NCBI RefSeq assembly: GCF_027942865.1
Contig: NC_134524.1
Coordinates: 1,172,662-1,236,661, forward strand
Source: Odontesthes bonariensis
Taxonomy: Eukaryota > Chordata > Actinopteri > Atheriniformes > Atherinopsidae
DNA: 64,000 nt
Reading direction: 5' to 3'
A model generated the notes under the pieces. The model was not told the DNA's origin. It did not search any database and worked only from the letters and a program-made list of their open reading frames with translations. Shown piece by piece: positions 25,072 through 40,890 of this stretch. Every line of letters begins with the position of its first letter. Position 1 is the first letter of the stretch. Position numbers and translations under genes: made by a program.

Positions 25072-26318
25072 AACTAGGCTGAAATTAGGTTGAAATTAGG
25101 CTGAAATTAGGCTGAAACTAGGCTGTAACTAGGCTGAAATTAGGCTGAAACTAGGCTGAAACTAGGCTGAAACTAGGCTGAAACTAGGCTGAAATTAGGC
25201 TGAAATTAGGCTGAAACTAGGCTGAAACTAGGCTGTAACTAGGCTGAAATTAGGCTGAAACTAGACTGAAATTAAGCTGAAACTAGGCTGAAATTAGGCT
25301 GAAATTAGGCTGAAACTAGGCTGAAATTAGGCTGAAATTAAGCTGAAACTAGGCTGAAATTAGGCTGAAATTAGGCTGAAACTAGGCTGAAATTAGGCTG
25401 AAACTAGGCTGACACTAGGCTGAAATTAGGCTGAAATTAGGCTGAAACTAGACTGAAATTAAGCTGAAACTAGGCTGAAATTAGGCTGAAATTAGGCTGA
25501 AACTAGGCTGAAATTAAGCTGAAACTAGGCTGACACTAGGCTGAAATTAGGCTGAAATTAGGCTGAAACTAGACTGAAATTAAGCTGAAACTAGGCTGAA
25601 ATTAGGCTGAAATTAGGCTGAAACTAGGCTGAAATTAGGCTGAAACTAGGCTGACACTAGGCTGAAATTAGGCTGAAATTAGGCTGAAACTAGGCTGAAA
25701 TTAGGCTGAAATTAGGCTGAAATTAAGCTGAAACTAGGCTGAAACTAGGCTGAAACTAGGCTGAAACTAGGCTGAAACTAGGCTGAAATTAAGCTGAAAC
25801 TAGGCTGAAACTAGGCTGAAACTAGGCTGAAATTAAGCTGAAACTAGGCTGAAATTAGGCTGAAATTAGGCTGAAATTAAGCTGAAACTAGGCTGAAATT
25901 AGGCTGAAATTAGGCTGAAACTAGGCTGAAATTAAGCTGAAACTAGGCTGAAATTAGGCTGAAATTAAGCTGAAACTAGGCTGAAATTAGGCTGTAACTA
26001 GGCTGAAACTAGGCTGAAACTAGGCTGAAATTAGGCTGAAATTAGGCTGAAATTAAGCTGAAACTAGGCTGAAATTAGGCTGAAATTAGGCTGAAACATT
26101 AGGCTGAAACTAGGCTGAAACTAGGCTGAAACATTAGGCTGAAATTAGGCTGAAACTAGGCTGAAATTAGGCTGAAATTAGGCTGAAACATTAGGCTGAA
26201 ACTAGGCTGAAACTAGGCTGAAACATTAGGCTGAAATTAGGCTGAAACTAGGCTGAAATTAAGCTGAAACATTAGGCTGAAACTAGGCTGAAACTAGGCT
26301 GACACTAGGCTGAGCGAA
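25072..26318. repeat. 11-bp satellite block downstream of eno3
   Basis: About 113 copies of the AGGCTGAAACT family, with variants typical of this block (AATTAAGCTG, GACACTAGG) and 13-bp AACATTAGG units near its right end. It starts about 90 bp past the presumed poly(A) site and so is outside the gene. Confidence 0.94.
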
Positions 26319-26756
26319 CACGGCGCTTCTCATGTCCACACACACACACACGTGCACGCCATTCTGACGTCAATGCTGATTGGCTGGGGAGTCTGAGCTG
26401 CACGCCGCCCGTTGCCTGGCAACAGGCGTGTGGGAGCCCGACTCGGACTGTGACTTCTCAGATTTACCTGAGATTAATAGAAGGTGAAGCGTGACCGGCG
26501 TTTTTTTATTCCCGCTGGAGCTGTGTGAACGTCTCCAGGAAACCTCTGACACTTTGGTTTGGTTCACATGCACACGCACGTGCACACGCACGTGTTGTTG
26601 TTGTTTCTCTGTGATCAGGTGATTGATGACCTGTTATCCCGTGAGTGCGTTTTATGTCCAGCTGATGACGTCGAGCGCTGAATGGGGGGCGGAGTTTCTC
26701 TGACAAGGACAAAGCTGATGGGGGGTCATTAAACTCTCACATGCACACACTCACAT

Positions 26757-26799
<43 letters not shown>

Positions 26800-26999
26800 C
26801 ACACACACACCTATCCTTCGCACCATGTGAACCTCTGTAGCCCCGCCCCCTTCCACAGGAAATAGCTGCCCACACAACGCGGTCTCCGTGGCGACGGTTT
26901 ACGAGCAGGTCAGGGGTCACGAGCAGATGGCGATGTTGCGTCTTTGGGTCTGCGCCAGAATTCTGTTCTCTGATTGGCCGAGAAGGCCCGAGGATGAAG
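26319..26999. other. Intergenic spacer with (CA)n, no gene seen
   Basis: Between the satellite and a degenerate repeat. It holds a (CA)n tract at about 26740-26811, partly interrupted by TGCACA, and clusters of CACGTGCACACG near 26345 and 26570-26590. Short minus-strand frames show nothing recognisable. Confidence 0.5.
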
Positions 27000-27490
27000 A
27001 TGGATCATCGAACTTCAAGACTTCCTGGAAGGATCCTTTCCACACCTTCCAGGAAGTCCTGGAAGCTCCTGGAAGCTCCTGGAAGGAACCATCGGAGCCT
27101 TCTGAGTGACCTGGAATATCCTTACTAAAACAGGACACGTTCAAGGACCGATCGACAACTTCTCAAGGATACCTGGAACATCTTCAAGCGAAATGATAAC
27201 TCCTTTCAAGGACCACAGGAGCTTGTTGATGGACTCCTGGAGGTTTTCGTTGAGCTTTGAAGCTTTTCTGAAGGACTCCTGGAAACATTAAGAACCTCTG
27301 GAACTTTTTAAGGACTTCATGGAACTCCCTCACGGACCCTTTTAGCCTCTGATGTCCTTGAAAGGACACCTGGAACACCCTCATTGAGTTCCTGAGGAAC
27401 CTGGAGCCTCATCTGCGACCATTCAGACACAGATTTCTGACTATTCTAACCAATCAGGATCCTCAAGGTCTCCTGGAATTTTCCTCCAGG
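27000..27490. repeat. Degenerate CTCCTGGAA-type repeat
   Basis: About 490 bp in which CCTGGAA, TCAAGGAC and CTTCTGAAGGA words recur at irregular spacing (TCCTGGAAGCTCCTGGAAGC near 27055-27080). It reads as an old, diverged tandem repeat. Short open frames on both strands reflect the repeat and match no family I know. Confidence 0.55.
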
Positions 27491-27658
27491 ATCTCATGGA
27501 AAAGTTTGAACCGCTGATATTTTTTTGTCTCTTTCTGTGTTTTCACGTGTTTGACACGTATCCGTGTGAGTGTGTGAGTGTGTGTGTGTGTGTGTGTGTA
27601 AGAGAGCGTTGTCAGGGGCGACGGCAGTAAGAATGTGTGACATCACGGCGCTGATCCG

Positions 27659-27665
27659 TATAAAA
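27659..27665 (+). promoter_or_regulatory. TATA box, probable promoter of the CNP gene
   Basis: TATAAAA, with a CRE-like TGACATCA 20-25 bp upstream at about 27638, is followed by a GC-rich likely start region and possible donors at 27748 (AGT then GTGAGT) and 27891 (GTAAGT). The next + strand coding exon is the CNP exon at 31221, so a 5' UTR exon here spliced over the 55-bp array would make sense. The assignment is inference; there is no TATA closer to the CNP ATG. Confidence 0.45.
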
Positions 27666-28224
27666 GTGTCGCTCCGCCATCGCCGCGGCGACACCGACCC
27701 GTCCTGACTGCAGACAGGACAGACACACCAGACTCCATTCACAAAGTGTGAGTTTTAAGGCTTCACCTGAGACCAAATGATGAACTTTGATTGGACAGAA
27801 ACTCTTTGATTGATCGACCTATCGACGACCGGCAGAATCTTCAGTTTTTTCTCTCTTTTGTTGGACTTTTTCTGAGCGGATCCTCTCTCTGTAAGTTCCA
27901 CCGCTGCATCAGTATTTCACCACATGTTAACGGACGTGGAGCTTCTGGACCAGCCTGCAGAGATCAATAAAATAAATCTCTGTGATCAATAAAATCTGAT
28001 CTGACAGGGAACTGAGGCCACTTTAAAGATGAAACAATTCAATTTAATAAAGACGAATGATAAGATTGAATCATTCTGATTTAATAATAAATTCTCCCTT
28101 TTAAAATCTGAAACTAAACTGTCTAAAATCAGTCAGATTATATTGATTTCTGATTGGAATAAAACTGAAAATGATCAAATTCTAAACAGCAGGAAGTGAT
28201 AATCAGTCCCACTGAAGAGGTCCA

Positions 28225-28587
28225 CTTGCTTTACAGATTCAATTCATTTTATTTTATTTTTATAGCTCCAAATTACAACAAATAATACAATCCAATTCAA
28301 GCTAATTGGAGGTCAATTAATTTGAATCATAATTCAATAAAATCCAATTAATTAATTTACAAATAATCCAATTCATTCATATAGAGCCAATTAAAACGGT
28401 TTAAGATACAGATTAACTGAAACTTCTCTCTGATCCAATCCATCCTGAGCGTGCACGAGGCGACTGTGGAGAGAAAAAACTCCCTTTGAACAGGAAGAAA
28501 CCATCAGAACCAGAACCAGAACCAGAACCAGGAACCATCTGCCTGGACCAACTGGGGGCTGAGAGGACAGGAAAGAGGGGACAAGGA
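28225..28587 (-). mobile_element. Teleost repeat flank of array 2
   Basis: It contains TTCAATTCATTTTATTTTAT, then GGCGACTGTGGAGAGAAAAA, AACTCCCTTTGAACAGGAAG and CCATCTGCCTGGACCAACTG. This word order is familiar from a common teleost dispersed repeat. A related start (TTCAATTCAGCTTTATTTAT) precedes array 3 at 49094, and a reverse-oriented relative lies at about 35245-35480. It probably represents the 3' region of the same LINE lineage that gave the 55-bp unit; that link is inferred. Confidence 0.5.
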
Positions 28588-31066
28588 GGCTTTGCCTCCC
28601 AAACTGGCAGCTGGTTCCACAGAGAGGGGCCTGATAACTGAAGGCTCTGCCTCCCAAACTGGCAGCTGGTTCCACAGAGAGGGGCCTGATAACTGAAGGC
28701 TCTGCCTCCCAAACTGGCAGCTGGTTCCACAGAGAGGGGCCTGATAACTGAAGGCTCTGCCTCCCAAACTGGCAGCTGGTTCCACAGAGAGGGGCCTGAT
28801 AACTGAAGGCTCTGCCTCCCAAACTGGCAGCTGGTTCCACAGAGAGGGGCCTGATAACTGAAGGCTCCGCCTCCCAAACTGGCAGCTGGTTCCACAGAGA
28901 GGGGCCTGATAACTGAAGGCTCCGCCTCCCAAACTGGCAGCTGGTTCCACAGAGAGGGGCCTGATAACTGAAGGCTCCGCCTCCCAAACTGGCAGCTGGT
29001 TCCACAGAGAGGGGCCTGATAACTGAAGGCTCTGCCTCCCAAACTGGCAGCTGGTTCCACAGAGAGGGGCCTGATAACTGAAGGCTCTGCCTCCCAAACT
29101 GGCAGCTGGTTCCACAGAGAGGGGCCCGATAACTGAAGGCTCTGCCTCCCAAACTGGCAGCTGGTTCCACAGAGAGGGGCCTGATAACTGAAGGCTCTGC
29201 CTCCCAAACTGGCAGCTGGTTCCACAGAGAGGGGCCTGATAACTGAAGGCTCCGCCTCCCAAACTGGCAGCTGGTTCCACAGAGAGGGGCCTGATAACTG
29301 AAGGCTCCGCCTCCCAAACTGGCAGCTGGTTCCAGAGAGAGGGGCCTGATAACTGAAGGCTCTGCCTCCCAAACTGGCAGCTGGTTCCACAGAGAGGGGC
29401 CTGATAACTGAAGGCTCCGCCTCCCAAACTGGCAGCTGGTTCCACAGAGAGGGGCCTGATAACTGAAGGCTCTGCCTCCCAAACTGGCAGCTGGTTCCAC
29501 AGAGAGGGGCCTGATAACTGAAGGCTCTGCCTCCCAAACTGGCAGCTGGTTCCACAGAGAGGGGCCTGATAACTGAAGGCTCTGCCTCCCAAACTGGCAG
29601 CTGGTTCCACAGAGAGGGGCCTGATAACTGAAGGCTCCGCCTCCCAAACTGGCAGCTGGTTCCACAGAGAGGGGCCTGATAACTGAAGGCTCTGCCTCCC
29701 AAACTGGCAGCTGGTTCCACAGAGAGGGGCCTGATAACTGAAGGCTCTGCCTCCCAAACTGGCAGCTGGTTCCACAGAGAGGGGCCTGATAACTGAAGGC
29801 TCTGCCTCCCAAACTGGCAGCTGGTTCCACAGAGAGGGGCCTGATAACTGAAGGCTCCGCCTCCCAAACTGGCAGCTGGTTCCACAGAGAGGGGCCTGAT
29901 AACTGAAGGCTCCGCCTCCCAAACTGGCAGCTGGTTCCACAGAGAGGGGCCTGATAACTGAAGGCTCCGCCTCCCAAACTGGCAGCTGGTTCCACAGAGA
30001 GGGGCCTGATAACTGAAGGCTCCGCCTCCCAAACTGGCAGCTGGTTCCACAGAGAGGGGCCTGATAACTGAAGGCTCTGCCTCCCAAACTGGCAGCTGGT
30101 TCCACAGAGAGGGGCCTGATAACTGAAGGCTCTGCCTCCCAAACTGGCAGCTGGTTCCACAGAGAGGGGCCTGATAACTGAAGGCTCCGCCTCCCAAACT
30201 GGCAGCTGGTTCCACAGAGAGGGGCCTGATAACTGAAGGCTCTGCCTCCCAAACTGGCAGCTGGTTCCACAGAGAGGGGCCTGATAACTGAAGGCTCTGC
30301 CTCCCAAACTGGCAGCTGGTTCCACAGAGAGGGGCCTGATAACTGAAGGCTCTGGTCCTATACTGGCAGCTGGTTCCACAGAGAGGGGCCTGATAACTGA
30401 AGGCTCTGGTCCCATACTGGCAGCTGGTTCCACAGAGAGGGGCCTGATAACCGAAGGCTCTGCCTCCCAAACTGGCAGCTGGTTCCACAGAGAGGGGCCT
30501 GATAACTGAAGGCTCTGCCTCCCAAACTGGCAGCTGGTTCCACAGAGAGGGGCCTGATAACTGAAGGCTCTGCCTCCCAAACTGGCAGCTGGTTCCACAG
30601 AGAGGGGCCTGATAACTGAAGGCTCTGCCTCCCAAACTGGCAGCTGGTTCCACAGAGAGGGGCCTGATAACTGAAGGCTCCGCCTCCCAAACTGGCAGCT
30701 GGTTCCACAGAGAGGGGCCTGATAACTGAAGGCTCTGCCTCCCAAACTGGCAGCTGGTTCCACAGAGAGGGGCCTGATAACTGAAGGCTCTGCCTCCCAA
30801 ACTGGCAGCTGGTTCCACAGAGAGGGGCCTGATAACTGAAGGCTCTGGTCCCATACTGGCAGCTGGTTCCACAGAGAGGGGCCTGATAACTGAAGGCTCT
30901 GGTCCCAAACTGGCAGCTGGTTCCACAGAGAGGGGCCTGATAACCGAAGGCTCTGCCTCCCAAACTGGCAGCTGGTTCCACAGAGAGGGGCCTGATAACT
31001 GAAGGCTCTGCCTCCCAAACTGGCAGCTGGTTCCACAGAGAGGGGCCTGATAACGGAAGGCTCTGT
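28588..31066 (-). repeat. 55-bp LINE-derived minisatellite, array 2
   Basis: About 45 copies of the same 55-bp unit as at 5851-6598 and in the same orientation, with most units differing only in CTCTGCC versus CTCCGCC. Near 30355, 30410, 30850 and 30905 a shorter variant has GGTCCCATACT or GGTCCCAAACT in place of GCCTCCCAAACT. The three very long minus-strand frames (588-908 codons) are one repeat read in three frames, because 55 is not a multiple of three; no protein is supported. Confidence 0.95.
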
Positions 31067-31220
31067 AGTAGTTTCTGTAGTTTCTGAGTGGCCAGAATTC
31101 AGGATGAAGCTCTGGAGTCAGATTTCCTTTGTCCAACACTTTAGATGTTCCACAAACTTCACTTCAGAGGTCAAAGGTCGTTTTGTTGTTCACTCTGTTT
31201 GTTTTTTCTTCCAAACAAAG

Positions 31221-31727
31221 ATGGCTGCCTCCTCCTCCTTTCTCCTTCCTGTCCTCCTCCTCCTCTTCCTCACCGTTACCGTGGAGACGAGATCTTCCCA
31301 TCCAAGAGACGACAGACAGGTCTGTGGAGACCTTCATCATCACTCCATCATCTCCATCAGTTTCACCATCGTCTCTTTTGCCTCCGTTGCCCCATCAGTT
31401 GCCCCATCTGACTTCATACTTCACACTCTGTCTCCTCAGGTCTTCGGCTCTCTGTTCGGCTCTCGCATCGCCGCCCTCATCCTGGACCCGCCCCCGTCCG
31501 ATGACATCACAGAAGGCTCTGCCGGACGGCCGGCCTTCCCGTCCCTGAGCGACGATGAAGCGAGCGGGCCGGTGGGACGGCGGGCGGAGGTCCCTCGGTT
31601 CTTCGTGGACTTCCTGCGGCGCCAGGCCAAGACGAGGAGGCGGAGCCGCAAGTCGATGGTCGGAGGAAGAGGATGCTTCGGGATGAAGATGGACCGCATC
31701 GGCTCCATCAGCGGGCTGGGCTGTTAG
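31221..31727 (+). CDS. C-type natriuretic peptide precursor, 2 exons, 128 aa
   Basis: CNPs are secreted peptides that activate the guanylyl cyclase receptor NPR-B. The exons 31221-31319 and 31440-31727 join in phase 0 across a 120-bp GT-AG intron (CAG then GTCTGT; CTCCTCAG acceptor). Residues 1 to about 22 form a signal peptide with a leucine-rich core (FLLPVLLLLFLTVTV). An acidic, proline-rich pro-segment follows. A basic stretch KTRRRSRKS near residues 97-105 offers furin-type RXXR sites. The last 17 residues (112-128) are the ring, CFGMKMDRIGSISGLGC, closed by the two cysteines. The stop directly after the second cysteine, without a C-terminal tail, marks CNP rather than ANP, BNP or VNP. 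Teleosts carry several CNP genes; I cannot fix which one this is from memory. Its place between eno3 and a camta2-like gene suggests one of the lineages absent from mammals. Confidence 0.95.
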   Translation: MAASSSFLLPVLLLLFLTVTVETRSSHPRDDRQVCGDLHHHSIISISFTIVSFASVAPSVAPSDFILHTLSPQVFGSLFGSRIAALILDPPPSDDITEGSAGRPAFPSLSDDEASGPVGRRAEVPRFFVDFLRRQAKTRRRSRKSMVGGRGCFGMKMDRIGSISGLGC

Positions 31728-31937
31728 AGGCCCGGGGAGGGGGGGCTTCTGTGCCGCCTCGTTGGTGGAACCGCGTGATGTCACCACAGCCGAGACCTGC
31801 GTGACCTCTGACCTCCAGGATCATCTGGACGTTCAGGTGGAGATTTCATGTTGGACTTTACTAAAGGAGGAAACTCTGAGAAAAACTCCTACTAATGACC
31901 TCTGACCCCTGGCTTCAATCAGCCAGCAGGACACTGT
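31728..31937 (+). other. CNP 3' UTR remnant, no poly(A) signal seen
   Basis: About 200 bp after the CNP stop with no AATAAA or ATTAAA. A transposon begins at 31938, so the transcript may end inside or beyond it. Confidence 0.4.
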
Positions 31938-31962
31938 GGCTGTGTTCGAAACCGCCTACTAC

Positions 31963-32002
<40 letters not shown>

Positions 32003-32122
32003 ATATACTGCATACTACTTACTGCATACTGCATACTGCATACTACATACTGCATACTACTTACTGCATACTGCATACTGCATACTACTTACTGCATACT
32101 ACATACTGCATATTACATACTA

Positions 32123-32156
<34 letters not shown>

Positions 32157-32164
32157 ACATACTA

Positions 32165-32198
<34 letters not shown>

Positions 32199-32227
32199 AC
32201 ATACTGCATACTACATACTACATACTA

Positions 32228-32261
<34 letters not shown>

Positions 32262-32362
32262 ACATACTGCATACTACATACTACATACCACATACTGCAT
32301 ACTACATACTTCCATACTGCATACTACATACTGCATACTACATACTGCATACTACATACTTC

Positions 32363-32403
<41 letters not shown>

Positions 32404-32495
32404 ACATACTGCATACTGCATACTACATACTGCATACTACATACTGCATACTGCATACTGCATACTACATACTGCATACTACATACTGCATATTA

Positions 32496-32529
<34 letters not shown>

Positions 32530-32636
32530 ACATACTGCATACTACATACTACATACCACATACTGCATACTGCATACTGCATACTACATACTGCATACTA
32601 CATACTACATACCACATACTGCATACTACATACTTC

Positions 32637-32677
<41 letters not shown>

Positions 32678-32804
32678 ACATACTACATACTACATACTAC
32701 ATACTGCATACTACATACTACATACTACATACCACATACTGCATACTACATACTGCATACTGCATACTACATACTGCATACTGCATACTGCATACTACAT
32801 ACTA

Positions 32805-32838
<34 letters not shown>

Positions 32839-33221
32839 ACATACTGCATACTACATACTACATACCACATACTGCATACTACATACTTCCATACTGCATA
32901 CTGCATACTGCATACTACATACTGCATACTACATACTACATACTACATACTACATACTGCATACTACATACTACATACTACATACCACATACTGCATACT
33001 ACATACTTCCATACTACATACTGCATACTGCATACTACATACTGCATACTACTTACTGCATACTACATACTGCATACTGCATACTACATACTACATACTG
33101 CATACTGCATACTGCATACTACATACTGCATACTACATACTACATACCACATACTGCATACTACATACTTCCATACTGCATACTACATACTGCATACTAC
33201 ATACTGCATACTACATACTTC

Positions 33222-33262
<41 letters not shown>

Positions 33263-33361
33263 ACATACTGCATACTGCATACTACATACTGCATACTACA
33301 TACTGCATACTGCATACTGCATACTACATACTGCATACTACATACTGCATATTACATACTA

Positions 33362-33395
<34 letters not shown>

Positions 33396-33403
33396 ACATA
33401 CTA

Positions 33404-33437
<34 letters not shown>

Positions 33438-34547
33438 ACATACTGCATACTACATACTACATACCACATACTGCATACTACATACTTCCATACTGCATAC
33501 TGCATACTGCATACTACATACTGCATACTACATACTACATACTACATACTACATACTGCATACTACATACTACATACTTCCATACTGCATACTGCATACT
33601 GCATACTACATACTGCATACTACATACTACATACTACATACTGCATACTACATACTACATACTTCCATACTGCATACTGCATACTACATACTGCATACTG
33701 CATAATGCATACTACATACTGCATACTGAATACTGCATACTGCATACTGCATACTACATACTTCCATACTGCATACTGCATACTGCATACTACATACTAC
33801 ATACTGCATACTACATATTACATACTGCATACTACATACTACATACTACATACTTCATACTTCAAACTACATACTACATACTGCATACTACATACTACAT
33901 ACTGCATACTACATACTACATACTACATACTGCATACTACATACTACATACTACATACTACATACTGCATACTCATCGATCAGACAGTATGCAGAGCGTT
34001 TACCCACAATGCATTTCGCTCCTGCCCGAGCCGAAATCAGCCGGCCTGAAGCTGATTTCTCTTAAGCTCTAAACTCTGTAAACTTTAGCAACATTTGAAA
34101 CATTTTCAGGTGAGAAAGTAGTCGTTTAGATCCCCAACGTGTTGAAAACCTGACAAAATACCGGCTGTTTACCATTTTGTTCCCACGAATTCGGCGCTAC
34201 TAAAGCTAGCCGCAGTGAGCAACGCACTTCCTGTTATTTTCACAAAATAAAATACCCGTTGCCTTTTATCACAGGGAAAGCCATTACCATACAATTGGTG
34301 CTTTTGTTTTGAAAACAGGAAGTGAACCTACCCTCGTTGTAGCTAGCTTGAAACTGCCGTTTTGACAGGAAATGACGATCGGCGACGTCACGTTACGTTG
34401 CATCTTGGGTAGTTTGAGTATGAGTAGTAACCTCATGATGCATACCCAACATTTAGGAGAATCTAGTATGCATCCGGGAACTTAAAGTTAAAGTTAAAGT
34501 AGGAGTAGTAGGAGTAGTAGGAGTAGTAGGCGGTTTCGAACACAGCC
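31938..34547. mobile_element. 2.6-kb TIR element (family A) with expanded terminus
   Basis: The termini are perfect inverted repeats: GGCTGTGTTCGAAACCGCCT at the left, and the same sequence as the reverse complement of the right end. Both continue ACTACT. Bases 33974-34547 are the reverse complement of most of the copy at 9598-10211 with few differences, including the GCATTGTGGGTAAACGCTC-type interior. The excess length is a 7-bp repeat beside the left end. ACTGT flanks both sides (31933-31937 and 34548-34552), but the right side merges into a (GT)n tract, so the exact target duplication is unclear. Confidence 0.85.
31965..33973. repeat. 7-bp array (CATACTG / CATACTA) inside the transposon
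   Basis: About 285 copies of CATACTG or CATACTA, with rarer CTTCCATACTG and CATATTA variants. The plus-strand frames of 589 and 725 codons (repeats of YCILHTA) exist because 7 bp times 3 gives a 7-residue repeat free of stops; they are not genes. The sister element at 9598-10211 has only two or three such units at the same place. Confidence 0.95.

Positions 34548-34631
<84 letters not shown>
34548..34631. repeat. (GT)n microsatellite
   Basis: About 40 uninterrupted GT dinucleotides directly at the transposon edge. Three TGTGTGTGATGACCACAGGT-like units follow to about 34700, then CCCTAACCCTACCCCTAACC near 34729, which is telomere-like in the C-rich direction but only two to three units long. 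Confidence 0.9.
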
Positions 34632-34632
<1 letters not shown>

Positions 34633-34699
34633 TGACCACAGGTTTCACCTGTAGGTGTGTGTGATGACCACAGGTTTCAGCTGTAGGTGTGTGTGATGA

Positions 34700-35826
34700 C
34701 TGAGTGGAGGTAGGGTAGCCTTCAGGTACCCTAACCCTACCCCTAACCCCATGTGTGTGAGAAACGTTACTGTCCAGAAAATGAATAAAGTCATCATGAG
34801 TTAACATGAGAACTGTGGACGTGTCAAATATGAATTAAAATGTGAATTTCTTAAGTAGAAAACTGTTTGGGAGGAAAGATGAATAAACCTTCAGTTTAAT
34901 GACGAAGCTCACCAGCTCACTGGTACATTTCCTGTCCATCAAAGTCATCACATCACCATGGAAACCAGAGAGGCTGCGAACAACTTTAATCATGTGCACT
35001 AAAAAAAAAGAATAGCTTCACTTATACAAGTAGAAGTTCCACGAATAAAGTAACCCCCTCTGAATCCAATAAGTCCAATACGATAACCTGTGACTTCACA
35101 TCAGAGCAGAAACAGAGCATTTTCCCATCATGCAACGCTTGTTTGTAAGTTTTAATGTAAATTTGGTCACTTCAAAGCATAAATGAAATCCCAACGACTT
35201 TATTAAAAATGTAAGGGGAAGCGTTCTTTCATGGGAATCAATTTATTCCTGTTCAAAGGGAGTCGTTTCTCTCCACAGTCGCCTCAGGCTCACTCAGGAC
35301 GGGAGATTGGACTGAAGACAAGTTTCGGGGCAATCTGTTGGTTTCCTTAGCTAGGAAATTGTTTTTGAATTGGCTCTATATGAACGAATTGGATTGTTTT
35401 ATGAATAATTATGATTACCATGAATTGAATTCCAATTGGCTTGAATTGGACTTTATTATCTAAGTACCTTGAGATGACATTTGTTGTATTTAGCGCTCAG
35501 GGGCGGATCTAGAAAAAATATTTATGGGGTGGCAAGAGGGGGGCAGGAATTTTTGAGGGGTGGCAACATATGGCAGATGTATATAAACTGAATTTAATCA
35601 GTTTGATGAGAAAAAGTGTGAACACACTACGCAAGGCCACATGCTGCCATTTACAAACTCATACAGACAAATTTAGTTTGTTTCTGGACAGTTTTATAAT
35701 GTATATACAAAAGAGACAACAATAACAACAACACTGCTTCATGTTCAGCAGGATTTACACCATTTACACCAGTGTCACATTTTAAACATTTTTTTCTCAC
35801 ACTTTAGGTTTTATTAAAGGTGATAC
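34700..35826. other. Intergenic, repeat remnants, no gene seen
   Basis: AT-rich spacer. At about 35245-35480 lies a reverse-oriented relative of the dispersed repeat at 28225 (GGGAGTCGTTTCTCTCCACA, then AATTGGCTCTATATGAACG). At about 35500 the words CAGGGGCGGATCTAGAAAAA and GGGGTGGCAA suggest the end of another dispersed DNA element. No coding frame is recognisable. Confidence 0.5.
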
Positions 35827-36023
35827 CTACGGAAGAGTATTAGGGCCAGGCATAAGAAAAAAAATTATATTTTGCCTGTCGAGAATAAAGTAATTAGATG
35901 ATGGACTAGAGGAGTTGACTTTTTTCTCTAAAATTCGACTTTATTCTCGACATGTCGACTTTATTCTCGACAGGCAAAATATAAATATTTTTTCTTATGC
36001 CTGGCCCTAATACTCTTCCGTAG
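35827..36023. mobile_element. 197-bp fold-back MITE
   Basis: It opens CTACGGAAGAGTATTAGGGC, and its right end is the reverse complement of this over roughly 65-70 bp, through GGCATAAGAAAA and TTTTGCCTGTCGAGAATAAAGT. The middle holds a second short palindromic region (TCGACATGTCGA). Nearly the whole element can fold into one hairpin. It has no coding capacity. The target duplication is not clear. Confidence 0.85.
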
Positions 36024-36185
36024 ATATCAGATTATATGGCGCTATATAAATAAAAATGAATTGAATTGAATTGAATTGAATTTTTTGTGCGCTGTCTGTG
36101 ACAGCGTTTCGTCGCTAGGGGGCGCAAGGACCCGTTTCGAGTCCGGACCCCTGTCACGTGACGGGGGTCGCTTCAGGGCTCAAGC

Positions 36186-36552
36186 AGCCTCAGCTAGCAG
36201 CTAGCGGTTAGCCCCGAATCGGACGTTACGTGCCCAGCAAGACGGAAACAATTCAATTTCTTAAAGACCACAGGACTTTTTTGAAAGGATTTAGTTTATT
36301 TTTTATTTAGTGAATTGTTTATTTATTTGTCTATTTATTTATTTATTTATTTATTATTTCTTTTTATTTGATTTGATTTTGTCACTCCTTCGTCGACGCT
36401 CCACACCCGCAGTTTCATAATTGTACCGTTGGTGGCGGTAATGCAACATTAAGGATGCTAACCGCCAATAAATTACAAGAAGAAGAAGCCTCAGCTAGCA
36501 GCTAGCGGTTAGCCGCCAATCGGACGTTACGTGCCCAGCAGGACGGAAACAA
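36186..36552. mobile_element. Short retroelement between 66-bp direct repeats
   Basis: The 66-bp sequence starting AGCCTCAGCTAGCAGCTAGC and ending GACGGAAACAA occurs at 36186-36251 and 36487-36552 with three mismatches. Between the copies are 235 bp ending in CTAACCGCCAATAAATTACA followed by a (GAA)n tail, the form of a short non-LTR retroelement. The right-hand copy lies about 140 bp before the SERP start codon, so the insertion is in the proximal promoter or 5' UTR region. Confidence 0.65.
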
Positions 36553-36689
36553 GCCCGGCTGAGATTCTGCTCCTGCGGGATATTTTTTCTCCGGTACCAG
36601 CGTGACTGACGCCCCTTCTTGTCGCCCGTTTGACTCGGTTATTCCCGGCTCCTCCGTCCCTCTGATCCGGACCGGTGTGGAACCCAAAC

Positions 36690-40890
<4,201 letters not shown>

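Noticed and set aside
28391-31139. Minus-strand frames up to 908 codons
   Set aside because: The 55-bp unit is stop-free in three minus frames, so the same repeat gives three overlapping proteins; there is no independent start, domain or splice context.
31895-34072. Plus-strand frames of 589 and 725 codons (YCILHTA repeats)
   Set aside because: Translation of the 7-bp array inside a transposon.
34725-34755. Telomeric CCCTAA tract
   Set aside because: Only two to three imperfect units (CCCTAACCCTACCCCTAACC); too short to call.
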